Below are positions 11,124-23,321 of a DNA stretch of 64,000 bases, piece after piece (the first letter of the stretch is position 1; each line of letters opens with the position of its first letter). Under the pieces are notes generated by a model that worked only from the letters and a program-made list of their open reading frames with translations, searched no databases and was not told the origin of the DNA. The stretch spans positions 36,094,418 to 36,158,417 of the forward strand of contig CM038042.1 in NCBI GenBank assembly GCA_021397845.1. Direction: 5' to 3'. The stretch comes from Areca catechu (taxonomy: Eukaryota; Streptophyta; Magnoliopsida; Arecales; Arecaceae). Both the position numbers and the translations under genes were made by a program.

Positions 11124-11641
11124 GGGGTAATCCTACAAGATGACCCTTAGATAGCTCCTTGTTCCTAAATTGAGCCAAGTTAAAAGCCTTGACCATTTAA
11201 GAAGTTATGGGTAACCCATTAAAGGATCCTCGAAGGTGAAATACCTATTCCCCAACAAGCTAAATCAAAGATCTTGGAAAAACAAGAAGTGAGAGATATC
11301 CTATAAGAGAACTTTTGGATAGCTTCTTATTTTTAAAATGAGCTAAGCTAAAAATCTTGACTATTCGAGAAGAAAGGGATAACCTTTTAAAAGAACCCTT
11401 AGAGGCAAAATACCTCATCCTATCGAGCCAAACCAAAGATCTTGGTCAACCAAGATGGGAGGAGTAATCCCAAAAAAGGACCCTTGGATAGCTTCTCGTT
11501 CTTAAAAGGAGTCAAGCTAAAAACCTTGGCCATTCAAGAAGTGAGGGATGACTCCCTAAAAGGACCCTTGGAGATGAAATATCTTGTCCCTCATGAGTCA
11601 AACCAAAGATCTCAGGTGACCAAGAAGTGATGATAGCTCCT
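11124..11641 (+). repeat. Tandem repeat of about 168 bp downstream of the P integrase
   Basis: Three diverged copies plus a partial fourth can be followed by the recurring word GATAGCT at 11150, 11318, 11487 and 11632 (spacings 168, 169 and 145). Each unit also has an AACCAAAGATCT-like word and a CCCTTGGA-like word. The array lies between the Tat integrase and the place where its 3' LTR would be expected. Tat-type elements often carry long repeat-bearing untranslated tails. The open frame at 11442-11630 lies inside the repeat and is not considered coding. Confidence 0.7.
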
Positions 11642-12779
11642 TGATATGGGATGTTGGATGGGGTTTTAAACTTAGAACCTAGCAAACTAAACTGAGCAAT
11701 GATTCTACCACATATCAGCAGGATTCATGCATAAGAGGGAGTAAATAAATTGATGTAAGAGACTATTAAATGAAAGTTATATTACCCACAATGTAGTTTC
11801 CATTTAATCAAAAGTAGAAAGGACCTAATGGTTGAGAAACCATTCTAACTAGGATATGTACCTTCAAATAATCAGACCTAAGAGTCTAGGAAGGGTTCTC
11901 TTACCAACAATGAGCTCTCATACTTTTGGTGGTGGTTTAATTTCAGCACTCCAAGGTTAATGGCTAGACTTGAAGACTATCATTCCTTAGATGGAAGACT
12001 CCTAATATAAATGGTTCTAAAGTAAAGCAAACCTCCTCTTCAGCTCGAGATCAAGGAGGATCCTACAATGGAGGGCATTAGTGGGTGTAGAAGGATGAAA
12101 GAAAAGAAAAGTAGAGATTTAGAAGAAGGAGGAAAAGGAAATGATTGTTGGCATCTTTGTGGGATAGGCTGGCATCTTGGTTGAAGAGATGGGCATCTTG
12201 GTTGAAGATGGTGGCATCTTGGTTGAAGATGGTGGCATCTTGGATTGGTGGTTGGGCCTCACACCCTCTCCCTTACGGAGTGTCAAATGCAACAAGCAAA
12301 TGGAAGTAGGAAAAAACTTTCATTCATTCATCATAATAATTTGATTACAAGAGGGTTAGGGATATTTATAGACTTTCCTAGCCCTTTCAAATTCAAATTA
12401 CAAGCTTAAAGGGTGGAGTGAAGAGTGGAGGGATAAGTGGGATTCATGCATGAAGAGTGGAGATATAAGAGAGAAGTTCCAACTTAAATTCAAATTTGAA
12501 TTTGGGCACTCAAATGGAGTGATGTGGCATGGGAGGTGAAGTGTCATCCTATCTTGGCATGGAGGAGGTGAGCTGGCTTCCATCTTGGCATGGTGATGTG
12601 GCATTCTAACTTGGCATGGTGGTTGAGGTGGTTTGCTCCATCCAATCTCCAAGCTTCATGGTCTTGATCTTACTTTATTTTGAATCCAACTTGCCTAATT
12701 GAACTCAATTGTAATCCACAAGAAGCTTGGGTTGATTTGGTTTGCTTGAAGTCTCTTACGAACTCTGGTGCCTGCACCA
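11642..12779 (-). repeat. 3' LTR of B
   Basis: It is about 1138 bp. Read on the minus strand it starts TGGTGCAGGCACC (ending at 12779) and ends TCCCATATCA (at 11642). The TATA box TATAAATA is the complement of 12363-12370. It contains a 21-bp minisatellite at 12170-12243 and repeated CTTGGCATGG words at 12500-12620. The left boundary is inferred from the match to the start of C. Confidence 0.7.
12170..12243. repeat. 21-bp minisatellite in the B LTR
   Basis: The unit GGCATCTTGGTTGAAGATGGT occurs about three and a half times in direct order, with small changes in the first unit. It lies in the transcribed half of the LTR. Confidence 0.8.
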
Positions 12780-13482
12780 ATTCTCCCAGGGTGGGAAGGA
12801 CTCGACCTTGTCAAGTATAGGTCAACTTGACTTTGGTAGTGTTCTGATAAGTCTGGGTTGATCCTTTGTAGATCCTCTCGAGTGATCCATGAGTCTTCAG
12901 ATTCTGGTCGACCTTGCCAATGAACCAAATAGCGTTGATAGTCTTTATTTCGGGTAGTGATAGTCTTGTCATTCAAAATTTGCTTAATCCTATCTCGTCG
13001 CCATTTTGGTAATGTGGCTAGTGGACACTCATGGGTATGTTCACTCTAAAAAATGGGATCAAGTCCAAAAGGCTCACTAGATATCATTGTTGGTTCCTTA
13101 TGCTCTACTAGGTCTGAAATATTGAAAGTTGAACTGATACCTAAGTTAGATGGTAGCTCAAGCACAAGGCATTAGTTCTAATTTTCTTTATTATTTTGAA
13201 AAGACGTGCACTGCGGGCATGTAACTGTTTCATGGTTTCGGGTGGGAACCGTTCAGGTCTAAGCCTAATCATCACATTGTCTCCTTCATAAAATTCCTTA
13301 ACTCTTTTACGGGAATTAGCCATATGCTTGTAAGTTTTATTGCTCAAATTAATTTTCTTACTAATCTCTTTATGCAATTCTCTAACATGCTGTACATATG
13401 ACTCTACAAACTCTAAAACTCATGCATGCCTGAAAAAAGAAACAAGGTATATGGGCATTCTTGGTTTGTATCTAATATGGCG
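12780..13482 (-). pseudogene. pol: Integrase C-terminus and chromodomain of B
   Basis: On the minus strand an ORF starting at 12976 carries a chromodomain (LVHWQGRPESEDSWIT) and runs past the LTR border to 12695. Another from 13377 has the linker MHKEISKKINLSNKTYK and the MIRLRPERFPPET region, where the usual GAGPF is altered to SARLF. Between them, at 12980-13140, the PTFN-type segment is out of frame. The part 13378-13482 continues toward the integrase core and stops abruptly. The chromodomain reading frame entering the LTR is also seen in G. Confidence 0.82.
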
Positions 13483-13538
13483 GGACTGCTGACGTGGAGC
13501 CCCTCTTGGGCCAAGCTGGTGACCATGATGGCAGGTAG
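13483..13538. other. Unassigned host segment left of K
   Basis: This is the 56 bp between the broken end of B and the TSD copy GGTAG (13534-13538) of solo LTR K. The continuation of the same target should be at 23447 onward. I could not assign it to a family. Confidence 0.5.
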
Positions 13539-14524
13539 TGCCTATTAGGAATTATGTTCCAAAGCCAATCATCTAGGCTATAGATGGTTGTGCTATTTTA
13601 TGATTGTATATGAATTTTTGATGAATAAAAGTTATTCTTTTGACTATTCATGATATGTACTTTTTCCTGGAAAGAACTCTTGTGTGATGGAGTCCTTAGA
13701 ACTACATTTTATTTGATATAAAGAGGATATATCAAGTAGTTCTTAAACTGGTTCACAACCAAAGGATACATTATTATAGGACGACGATGTATCAAGTATA
13801 GGTTGTTGTATCTAACATTGGTTGGTTATCCTCTTGACCAAGGAGTGTGGTAACACAGATATGACAAATAAGTGAAATGTGTAATATCTCACTGAACGTG
13901 ACCATCTACGGAGCTCCCTTCTGCCAAAGGATTGCTCACAAAGGGATATGGATATATGTGTCCCTCAGACCTGAGGTCACCATGGTAGCTTGCAAGCAAC
14001 TTATCATACTTTGGTGCTGGACTACCTGGATTTCTAAGTCAGTGATGAAAGGTTTCTAGGTACAGTCAAGTTCTTGTGGAGCGATGGTGGATCAAGATGG
14101 AATTGACCCTTCCAAATAGTTTGGAGTAAATGACTGGCTGTGTCTCAATTTAGCAAAACCTTGGCCAGGGTAGTTCTTATGAGGAGTCACCAAACTTGTA
14201 AGGTTGAGACACAATATGGAAGAACCAAATTTGGATTGGCAGTCAAACCCTAGGTCATCCTGAGTATTATGAGGTCAAAGGGATGAATTATGCAGTAACC
14301 ATATGCCAGAGGTTCTAGAAAGTTGCTCTGCAATCTTCGACCTATTCGAACATCGGGTATCATTGCTAGATATGGACTTTGATTGGTACTGGAAATGTTT
14401 CAATGCTACCGACTTAATGTTCGAACCTATGGGTCACATACCATAGGAGTTTCTATCTGATCTAAAGGCTAATCGACGATTGAGAATCATTTGCCATCAC
14501 TGGAGGTCAATGTGATTGACCATG

Positions 14525-16588
14525 TGATATGGGACAATATGCAAAAATTAATCTACTAATTATTAAGTTAATTATCTAATATTAATAGCAATTAATTTTT
14601 CTGGATTTTTAGTTTTAAAGACTCAAAGTAAATAATTAAAGCAAACTAGTCAGCTAGTTGTAACCCACAAAAGTAGATCTAACAAGTAAATTAGGAAAAC
14701 AGGATTTGCTGGTTAAGAAACCACCATAAACTAGGATCTACTTATCAAAGAATCAGAAATCAAAGAGTAGGGATGGGTTTTAGAATTTTACCAATGAAGA
14801 TGTTTCCCTCTGAAGTAGATATGGCTAGACTCTCAATAATCTTGGGCATGGCTTCAAGATCTCGATCTTTGGGCTCTGATCTTCGATGATGTTGGTTCCA
14901 AGGCAAGAATACCTTGACTTTAATCCTTGATCACCTGCAATCACTCAATAAAGGAAAATCTCTTGGTTCAAAAGTAGTAAAGAAGAAAAGAGGATGGAAA
15001 AGTGAAGGGAAAAGAGATGAAAGTGGGTGACTAGGATTTCTCGGTGTCTGGATATGTAGGGCTTCACACCCTGCGATTCTCCAAAGAACAAAGAAAAGGG
15101 CCTCACACCCCGTGATGCACACAGCAAAGGAATTGGATAGAATGTCACTTTATTTGATCAATAATTCATCAATAATACAAGGGGGGTTGATGGGGTATTT
15201 ATAGACCATCAACTAGTAGTGTAAGGGTTACAAAGACTGGCATTTTTTTTCCTTGGGCAGCAATTCCTTGGAATCCTTGCACCTGGTGTCTTGAACTCTA
15301 GCTTTTGATTTTCCTTGGACTTCATCCAAGCTTGGGTGACAATTTGGACTTGGCATCATCCCATTGTGCGACAACATGAAGACTTCAATCATTTTGGGCA
15401 CCAAGTTAAGATGTAGAGTCTTTCTATTTTACTCCTCTCAAATTGGCATCAACTTGACTGCATGGGTGACAATCCTAGCTTCCAATCTTGAATTCATGTG
15501 GTATTCTTGAGTCCTGGATTTCTTGATTGCTTAGAACTTGATTGACTTGGACTCTTGAAGCAAGAAATTCTCTTGAACCTCTTCTGGATGGGCATCCCTT
15601 AGAGAAGAAATTCTTGGCCAACTTTTCTCAAAAAGTGGCAACAAAAGAATGAGAAAGGATGGGTGACAAATCTCTTCTTGGCGCTAATACTCCTTCTGCT
15701 TTACTCATCTTAAAACCATCGGCTTGGTATTTAAATGAGGAACCCTCCTTGGATAAGCTTGCATGTTGTCTAAATGTTCGGATGTTTGGATGTCTGGATG
15801 TCCGGATGTCTTACTGTCTTGATAAAAAATAAAGACAACCTTTTTTTTTGACATAAAATTGGCCAACCAAGACAAATGACATGTGATGTTGTCCCAATGA
15901 GGTGGCAGGTGATGTAGTGTGTGGCATGTAATATAGGCTGATGAGGTGGCATGGGCATCCTTGACTTGATGAGGTGGTATATGATGAGGTGGCACCAAGA
16001 AGTGGATGACATGCAGCGCCAATGCTTGACTTGTCTTGAGCTAGCACATGGTGTGTTGGGTTGTCACATGGGGTCACATGTGTCTTGACTTGAATGCACA
16101 TGGTATTTTGATTTGGGTCCCCTCTTGTATTACAGGACTCAATAACTAAAATAACCAATCACATGACTCAAAACTAATTAAACCAACCAAATAACTAAAG
16201 CCCCACTTGTTCAATTGGAACCTAATTCAATCAAAAGGCATAGACATGTAAACAAATATTTCAACTTGGTAAAAAGGGTTTAGCCCCAAAGGCTCTAAAT
16301 AGGGCTTATATAAAAATCTTAATTAAAGTTGGTAAAAAGGGCTAACTAACACTAGACCATTTACGACCTAATTGAAATTGGGATTTTTCTATAGTCTCAA
16401 TTTTGGGTCTAGGGGTTTTTACAGGGACTCGATTTTAGGGTTTAGGACTAAACCCAACTAAGCTAAAATAATAAAAATTCAGGATAACTATTTACAAGTG
16501 TGGTTTGGGCTTAAGGTTTCACTCACAAGTGATCCACAGGGATGTGGGTTCAACCTATCATTTTCTTATGGCCCTGGTGTCCGCAACA
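14525..16588 (-). mobile_element. Solo gypsy LTR C inside K
   Basis: It is about 2064 bp. On the plus strand it begins TGATATGGGA and ends GGTGTCCGCAACA, which aligns with the GGTGCCCACACCA terminus of the G LTR. The inverted TATA box is at 15196-15203. The flanking bases CCATG (14520-14524) and CTATG (16589-16593) fit a TSD with one substitution. There is no internal coding region, so this is a solo LTR. Several open frames on the minus strand (15700-16160) arise from repeated GATGAGGTGGCA words and are not genes. Confidence 0.75.
15774..16000. repeat. Short direct repeats in the U3 region of C
   Basis: Two patterns are visible. GGATGTnT units of 8-9 bp occur about five times at 15778-15812. 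The word GATGAGGTGGCA (or a close variant) occurs at about 15896, 15939, 15967 and 15980. Similar GTGGCA words are found in the B LTR at 12530-12610. They may be promoter elements of this LTR group, but this is inference. Confidence 0.6.
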
Positions 16589-17151
16589 CTATGTTCCAAG
16601 TGTCGACACTTGGTTGTGATGAGTAGAAATTCTGGAAAGACCTCTGGAAAGATTTTGACTTCAAATTTTGAATTCGAATTTCAAAATATGGCTGATTTTA
16701 GCTCCAAGCTTTTATGGAATGATGGTCATTCTTGCCATTTAAGCTTGGAACCTATTTGGTATAGCCCTCAACCTTCTCACCCAATCACTCCTCCTTCCTC
16801 ATTCTCCCTCTCATGGTTGCCTCCATAAATAAGGGTTGTTTTAGGGATGCCAAGCTTGATGAAAAAAATTGTTTTCCTGTTGAAGAGTTTTCTTGTTGCT
16901 GAGATTCTAAGAGGGAAGAGAAAAGGGGCTTATAAGGACTTGGATATTGGGTGTGTGAATACCTAGCACTCAAGCTAGGACTTGGAAAGAGAGCTAGTTA
17001 AGAAGGGTTCCACCTCTCCTCCTCATCTTCAAGAAAAAGAAGATCAGTCTCAAGGATCCTAAGGAGCTAACACTCCAAGGGAGTTGATCAGAGTCGAGCT
17101 CCGATGTGAACTACCCGTAGAGTAGAGGCCAGACATGTGTGTGGCTCAAGG

Positions 17152-18705
17152 TGGTGGGGACACCAAAATCAGACATAGATCCCTAGATCCTATAAGGTTT
17201 ACTGATTAGGGTTTTAGTCATGTGTCACAATTTTGTAATCAATTAAGATTGAGTCCTGTAATAAGTTGAGGCTAATTGATTTGTCTCAACCCCAGTCTAG
17301 TATCGAGTCCTGTATTTCAGTATAAGTCCAGTATGAGTCTATTTTTTGTACAAGAGAGGAGGTTACCCTATTTTGGAGTTCCATCAGGCCTCATCGAAGA
17401 ATCAGAGGCCACTACATCAGCTTATTGGATTTTATGAGACACCCTAGGATCCAAGATGCCTTTCCAGATACCCTGATTCCTTCCAGATGTTTTCCGGATG
17501 CCCAGATTCCCTCCAGATGCCAGAGTATATTCCCAGACCAGGTCATACCATGATCCCAAAGACTTACCTGCAACCAATCCCAAGTGAATGCAAGGCCCAG
17601 GTCCATGAAGAACTAAGATTCCAGGTATTTTTAGTCCAGAACCAAGATACCTGGAATATTCCTGCTCCAGGCATCCCAGGCCTCCAGGGCCCAAGGCCCA
17701 TGCGCCCAACCCATCCTTGGCCGCCTCTTGCTGCCCCCATGAAGCCCAACACGTCCAAAGTGTTGACTTGGTCCAATCTAAGAAGGAGGAATTCAAATGG
17801 AAGAAGGAAACCTAGTTCTTATTCTATTCAACTAGTATACTCCTAGTTCTAGGTTTATTTTGTAGTCTTTCTCCTACTTAAATTATATAAACCTCTTCTA
17901 ACTAGGAGAAGACTTGTAATCCCTTTAGGAAACGGCATGGGACTCTATAAAGACCCTACCCCTCTTCTTGTAATCAATCAACTCTTATGAATTAAAACTC
18001 TGCTAAATTTTTTGAGACGGGTGTCTTGTGTTCTTTGGTTTTGGTTTTGGTTCTTTGTTCTTATGTTGGCCGACCACTACCCTTGCTATTCTCCATGCCC
18101 AAGTAGCAAATCAGTCATCTTGACATCAGCCATGCCTTAGAAAAGAAGCACTGAAGCCGACCCTAAAAGCAGGAGTCTCCCTTCTCCAGGCTGCCAGCCC
18201 TAATAGCCCTAATTCCCTTTCTTTTGTTTTTCTTTCTTCTATATTTTGTTTCTTTTATTGTTTACCTGATTCGTGCCTAACCTTGACATTTTACAGATCT
18301 CTGAGGTGTTTCCCCTCCCTAGAGGAGGCTTTCTTTGCCTTCAGACCGGATCTAGATCGCCTTCAGATTCAGGAACCAAAGGCTTGTTCTTCCAGGCGCC
18401 ATCTACAGACTGAGGGATCTCTTCATCGAAGAAACTACAATCGCTACCTTGTAAAAGCCTTCTCCCTCCTTTGTTCTGATCTGATGACAGGTATTCTATC
18501 ATAAGCTAAGAATTTCTCAATTCTCGAGTCCTGGCTATTTATTATTCTACAAGAGTTATCTTGCAGGTATGTTAGTTTCTAGCATTACTAGTCTTTCTGC
18601 TGATTCTTTCTTATTTTTGGATCTTTAGCCATTGAATTAATATCTAAAAAAATTATAAAAGAATTAGTTTATATTTCTCATCAGTCTTAGGTTCATCCCG
18701 CATTA
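17152..18705 (+). repeat. 5' LTR of I
   Basis: It starts TGGTGGGGACACC and ends CCCGCATTA. The TATA box TATAAA is at 17946-17951. It aligns over its whole length with 21761-23321 and closely with the M LTR at 46010-47575, so I and M belong to one LTR subfamily. The open frames at 17422-17846 and 18283-18504 recur at the same LTR positions in the 3' copy and are not genes. Confidence 0.92.
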
Positions 18706-19773
18706 GTTTGGTATTATAGCAGGTTTAGGATAGCATTCATCTGCATTAGATTCACAAACCCTAATTTTTGCATCCTGCTAGCTGCATTAGGGGTATGTTT
18801 TTCATCTGATTTTGACCACCTATAAATTTTATTTTTCTGTGAAATTTGCATGAAGTGTTCTTTATCTTGTCTTTTATTTTATCATAATTTTTAATTAGTT
18901 TTACAAAAAAATCTAATTTACTAAAATTTAGCATATTAGAAACCCTAACTGAAAGATTTCTGCATCAGTCCGAAAATCCTAGGATTTGCATCATCATCTG
19001 ATTTTTGTTTTGCATCAAATTTGGCAGAGTTCATCATCACCGTTCATTCTCTATCCTAGAAGTTTTCTAATTTTTTGCTAAATCAATAACCATATCAAAT
19101 CCTGCATCTTCTAAAACCCTAATTTCCTGAATTTCTGCACTTACTTGACCAAACCTAACCAACTTCCACACACCCCAATCCCAAGCCCAATTTGATTGCT
19201 AACCTAATCAACTCAAACCTAACTTGCCACATCATAAAATACACAAAAATATTTTATTTTTTTGATTTTTTTGTTTTCATTAGGACTCATTAAATGTGCA
19301 TCATTTGATTAACCTAATCTTAAGGGCACTTTTTCTATCTCAGATCAAGGTAGGAGGTCATAACCTGTCCTGGGCCCAAAACAATCTCCTTGCATTCTCA
19401 CCCAAGCTTAATTAATATTAATTAGACCTAATTTGTCCTAGAAGGCTAGGTGACATCAACAGGTCGGGTCTGAATTGTGTGGGCCAACTAGTGCATTTAA
19501 TCTTGTGGCTATTACTGAAATCTGGTGTCTAACGATGAGGGTCCAAAGTCAAACGACCTACGTGGTGTTATGGTTTTTAATTGGGTCCCTGTGAAAGAAG
19601 GGTGGCCTCCCACACTCCCACCCTCTACCTGGCCAGAGGAAGGATTAGCTGCTGGGTTAAGTGTAAGTTGAGCTGACCCATTCAGTTTTGACTCTAGGTC
19701 TAGGAAATCCTAGCTTGTGTTAACCCTGCATGCTTGGCTGCATTCATTCCACCTTGGCTAATTGATTGATTGC
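18706..19773 (+). other. Primer site and leader of I
   Basis: A decayed primer site TGGTATTATAGCAGG begins at 18709; the intact form TGGTATCAGAGC is in M at 47579. The following 1.05 kb has no coding potential. It matches the leaders of J (29413-30501) and M, with blocks such as the TTAAGGGCA word near 19320 and the GGCTAGG/ACAGGTCGGGTC region near 19442-19470. Confidence 0.8.
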
Positions 19774-20766
19774 ATGACCAGGTCAGGAGTCCACTACAAG
19801 CAGTCTAAACCTCAACCTAGTTCAACTATGGAGTCTAATCTTGAGGCTCTCATAAAAGCCATGAACGATTAGATGGTTGCCCAACTAACCACCCAAATAA
19901 ATCAATCTAACACCCAAACCCAAAACCAGTTTGCCCAACTAAACCAATCCAATACCCAAATTAATACTAAGCTTGACCAACTGATCCAATCAAGTAATCA
20001 AGCAATTCATAGTTTTGACTAAGTAGGGGATCAGTTAGGAACCCTAGTTAAGACTCATAGAGTTGAACCCTTGTCCTATAAACCCTAGGAACCCATAGTC
20101 CCTATATATGAACCTAGTAGTAACCCACTATCCCTCAGTCTACCTGAACCCTATAGGATTAGTACCCTTAGCTATGAGCCTAGTATTGGTCCATTTTTTC
20201 GTAGTCAACCCCCTCTTACTACCCCATTGGTTCACCAAGATGACCTTGAAGAGGAAATATATGAAGCTGATGAGAGCCTAGTGAACAAGTATGAGGAAGA
20301 AGAGGAGTTTCCCATAGAAGACTTAGAGTTAGTTGAATCAATAGATACCTAGGTAGAAGCCACCCTAGAATTAGTTGACCCTAACCATACCCACATAGTA
20401 GTCAACCCAAAGTTAAATGGCCCAGATCACACCCAGGCAATAATGAAAGAGCAGTTAGAGGAAGGGAACCCAGATCCTATTACTAGAGCACCACCTGAGG
20501 AAACTTTAGAAGAGGACCCAATTGTAGAGCCTAGTCCTAAATTTCTTGAACCAGATGACTTTATTAAGGATTTGGCTTATCAGTACCCTTAGGAAAAATC
20601 CCATCCTGTAGTTCCCATTGACGATCTCTTTCTTGAGATTAGTGATCCATTCTTCCATACTATAAATCTTGTACGTACCCATCAACACCATAAGGTCAAC
20701 CTTATTAGTCTAAGATTAATCCCATACATACCCATCAACACCATAAGATCAACCTTATTAGTCTAA
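19774..20766 (+). pseudogene. gag: Gag-derived coiled coil plus acidic segment of I
   Basis: A single frame of about 330 codons runs from ATG 19774, with only five stops (19870, 20020, 20086, 20350 and 20590) and no frameshift before the final stop at 20764. The N-terminus (MTRSGVHY, then an Asn/Gln-rich coiled coil) matches gag of J and M. The capsid and zinc-knuckle parts are missing. The frame passes directly into an acidic stretch with IYEADESLVNKYEEEEE (about 20258-20310), the counterpart of the gag/protease border in A. The role of the acidic part is unknown. Confidence 0.8.
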
Positions 20767-21189
20767 GATTAATCCCATACACCCTTTCTTGCATCCTACT
20801 CTACCCGATTAACCCCAAACCCTTTTCTTACTTCCTACCCTATCAGACTAACCCTGAACCCACTTCTTATTTTCTATCCTTTTCTAAAACTTCTCCTAAT
20901 TTTCTTACTATTAGATTACATTTTATAGAAGTTCGCATGTTGCATTCATTTGTTGAGTTTATAATGCTTGCATCTTACTTTAGGAGAACCCTATGGCACC
21001 TGGTAGGAGTACATAGTAAATTTTCATGTGCATGCCATGCTAGGGTCAAATCTAAAGAGTCTATAGTATGTTAGGTTAGACCCAAAGAGTCCAATAAATT
21101 TCCTTTGATACGAAGTCTAGTCGAGTCTATTTGGTGTTAATCTTAAGTCCATTAAATTTACAACCCTGATTCATTTATCCACACATCCA
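20767..21189 (+). other. Conserved non-coding block with stem-loop in I
   Basis: No open frame is visible. The sequence from about 20880 to 21110 is homologous to the reverse complement of 37500-37790 in G. A possible stem has arms AGGGTCAAATCT (21042-21053) and AGGTTAGACCC (21073-21083), with mismatches. The same position in G forms a better stem. The role is unknown; an RNA packaging or dimerisation signal is one possibility. Confidence 0.6.
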
Positions 21190-21760
21190 CTGACCTTTGC
21201 ACAGCATTTGCATCAAGAAATTAGTCAAAAACTGAACATAAGTAATAAACTAATTAAATACTTAGCTAATTCTTGAAAGAAAGATAAAGAATTTTCTGCA
21301 GAGGATTATGTGATTGTAAAGAAATTTTCTACTTGCAAAGCTGGCCCATTCAGACTAATGAAGAGTAGTGGATCCAATGCCTATGTGTATGAGATGCTAC
21401 CTGATTTAGGTATTAGCCCAACCTTCAACCTTTCAGACCTTATGGAGCACAGGGAGCCAACAGTGATATCTATTGAGCACCTTGAGATAATTATTTCCTT
21501 TGTGAGTGAACCCATCCTAGAATATCTACATACAATTTGGCCAATAAGTGAGGAAAGGAGTGAGCGAGCCCTAGATGATCAAGCCATCAGCACCCGAGAT
21601 GAAGGTTATCAAAGGTATTTGGTCAAATAGCAAGGTCAGCCAAAATCTAAGGATTTGTGGAGCACTAGTGAGGATCTGCAGCACCTCAACCTAGACCCTC
21701 CTTGAGCAGCCAAATTGGCTCTTACTCGACAAGGTCGAGTTCCTCCCACCCCGGGAGAAT
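21190..21760 (+). pseudogene. Integrase C-terminus and chromodomain of I
   Basis: The linker (LCTAFA, then an SQKLNISN-like phrase) is frameshifted near 21195-21275. An open frame from 21310 then reads STCKAGPFRLMKSSGSNAY, followed by LGISPTFNLSDLMEHREP and a chromodomain start, ending at a TAG at 21628 just before the WQGQP core. The chromodomain continues after the stop to about 21730. A purine-rich tract CCCGGGAGAA precedes the 3' LTR. The integrase zinc and catalytic domains are absent, so on its own this part could only act as a chromatin-binding or accessory peptide. Confidence 0.85.
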
Positions 21761-23321
21761 TGGTGGGGATACTAGGATCAGTCATAGATCCCTGGATCCT
21801 ATAAGGTTTACTGATTAGGGTTTTAGTCATGTGTCATAATTTTGTAATCAATTAAGATTGAGTCCTGTAATAAATTGAGGCTAATTGATTTGTCTCAACC
21901 CCAGTCCAGTATCGAGTCCTATATTTCAGTATAAGTCCAATATGAGTCTAATTTTTATATAAGAGAGGAGGTTACCCTATTTTGGAGTTCCACCAAGCCT
22001 CATCCAGGAGTTAGAGGCCACTACATTAGCTTATTGGATTTTGCAAGACACCCCAGGATCCAAGATGCCTTTCCAGATAACCTGATTCCTTCTAGATGTT
22101 TTCCGGATGCCCAAATTCCCTCCAGATGCCAGAGTATATTCCCAGACCAGGTCATAACATGATCCTAAAGACTTACTTGTGCCCCAGCCCAAGTGAATGC
22201 AAGGCCCAGGTCCATGAAGAACCAAGATTCCAGGTATATTCCAGCCTAGAACCAAGATACCTAGAAAATTCCTGCTCCAGGCATCCCAAACCTCCAGGGC
22301 CCAAAGCCCATGTGCCCAACCCATCCTTGGCCACCCCTTGCTACCCCCCATGAAGCCCAACACGTTCAAAGTGTTGAATTGGTCCAAGCTAAGAAGGAGG
22401 AATTCAAATGGAAGAAGGAAACCTAGTTCTTATTCTATTCAACTAGTATACTCCTAGTTCTAGATTTATTTTGTAGTCTTTCTCCCACTTAAATTATGCA
22501 AACCCCTTCTAACTAGGAGAAAACTTGTAATCTCTTTAGAAGAGGGCATGGGACTCACTAAATACCCCACCCCTCTTCCTCTTGTAATAAATCAACTCTT
22601 ATGAATTAAAACTCTACTGAATTATTTTGAGATAGGTGTCTTGTGTTCTTTGGTTTTTGGTTTTGGTTCTTTGTTCTTGTGTTGGCCGACCACTACCCTT
22701 GCTATTCTCCATGCCCAAGTAGCAAATCAGTCATCTTGACATCAACCACACCTTTGAGAAGGAGCCCTGAAGCCAACCCTGAAAGCAGGAGTCTCCTTTC
22801 TCCAAGCCGCCAGCCCTACTAGCCCTAATTCCCTTTCTTTTGTTTTTCTTTCTTCCATATTTTCTTTCTTTTATTGATTACCTGATTCATGCCTAACCTT
22901 GACATTTTATAGATCCCTTAAGTGTTTCCCCTCCCCACAGGAGGCTTTCTTTTCCTTCAGACCGGATCCAGATCGCCTTCAAATTCGGGAACCAAAGGCT
23001 TGTTCTTCCAGGTGCCATCCCGAGGTTGAGAGATCTCTTCATCGAAGAAACTACAATCGCTGCCTGGTAAAATCCTTTCCCCTCCTTTGTTCTGATCTGA
23101 TGACAGGTATAATATCCTAAACCAGGAATTTCTTAATTCTCGGGTCCTGGCTATTTATTATTCTGCATGAGTTATCTTGCGGGTATGTTAGTTTCTAGCA
23201 TTACTAGTTTTTTCTGCTAATTCTTTCTTATTTTCATGTCTTTAGCCACTGAATAATGTTTAAAAAAATTATAAAAAATTAGTTTACTATTTTTCATTAG
23301 TCTTAGGTTTGTCTCGCATCA
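21761..23321 (+). repeat. 3' LTR of I
   Basis: It starts TGGTGGGGATACT and ends CTCGCATCA, and the TSD CAAGG follows. The TATA region near 22550 is altered compared with the 5' copy. Divergence from the 5' LTR is visible throughout, indicating an old insertion. Confidence 0.92.

Larger units (their letters stand above)
11642..13482 (-). mobile_element. Truncated minus-strand chromovirus B
   Basis: It consists of a 3' LTR (11642-12779) followed, on the minus strand, by the chromodomain and part of the integrase up to about 13482. Gag, protease, RT and the second LTR are gone. The right edge cuts integrase at the GYKP-like codons, and unrelated sequence follows. A TSD cannot be assessed. Its LTR is related in layout to solo LTR C (both begin TGATATGGGA on the plus strand) but much shorter. 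Confidence 0.8.
17152..23321 (+). mobile_element. Complete non-autonomous chromovirus derivative I
   Basis: It has LTRs of 1554 and 1561 bp, a primer site, a leader, a gag-derived frame and an integrase C-terminus/chromodomain. The TSD CAAGG is at 17147-17151 and 23322-23326, and the copia LTR K resumes after it. The 3.05-kb internal region has no protease, RT, RNase H or integrase core. Its layout is shared with G, including a non-coding stem-loop block before the integrase C-terminus. Transposition would have needed enzymes from another element. Confidence 0.92.

Noticed and set aside
13877..14059. 60-codon frame as a small gene
   Set aside because: It falls inside the copia LTR K, in a region that resembles the N LTR near 55295.
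15705..16158. Three overlapping minus-strand frames of 80-115 codons
   Set aside because: They overlap in different registers inside solo LTR C and follow repeated GATGAGGTGGCA words, which argues against coding.
17422..17846. Frames of 119 and 124 codons on both strands
   Set aside because: They sit in the 5' LTR of I, and similar frames appear at the same place in the 3' LTR (22031-22387). This is LTR sequence.
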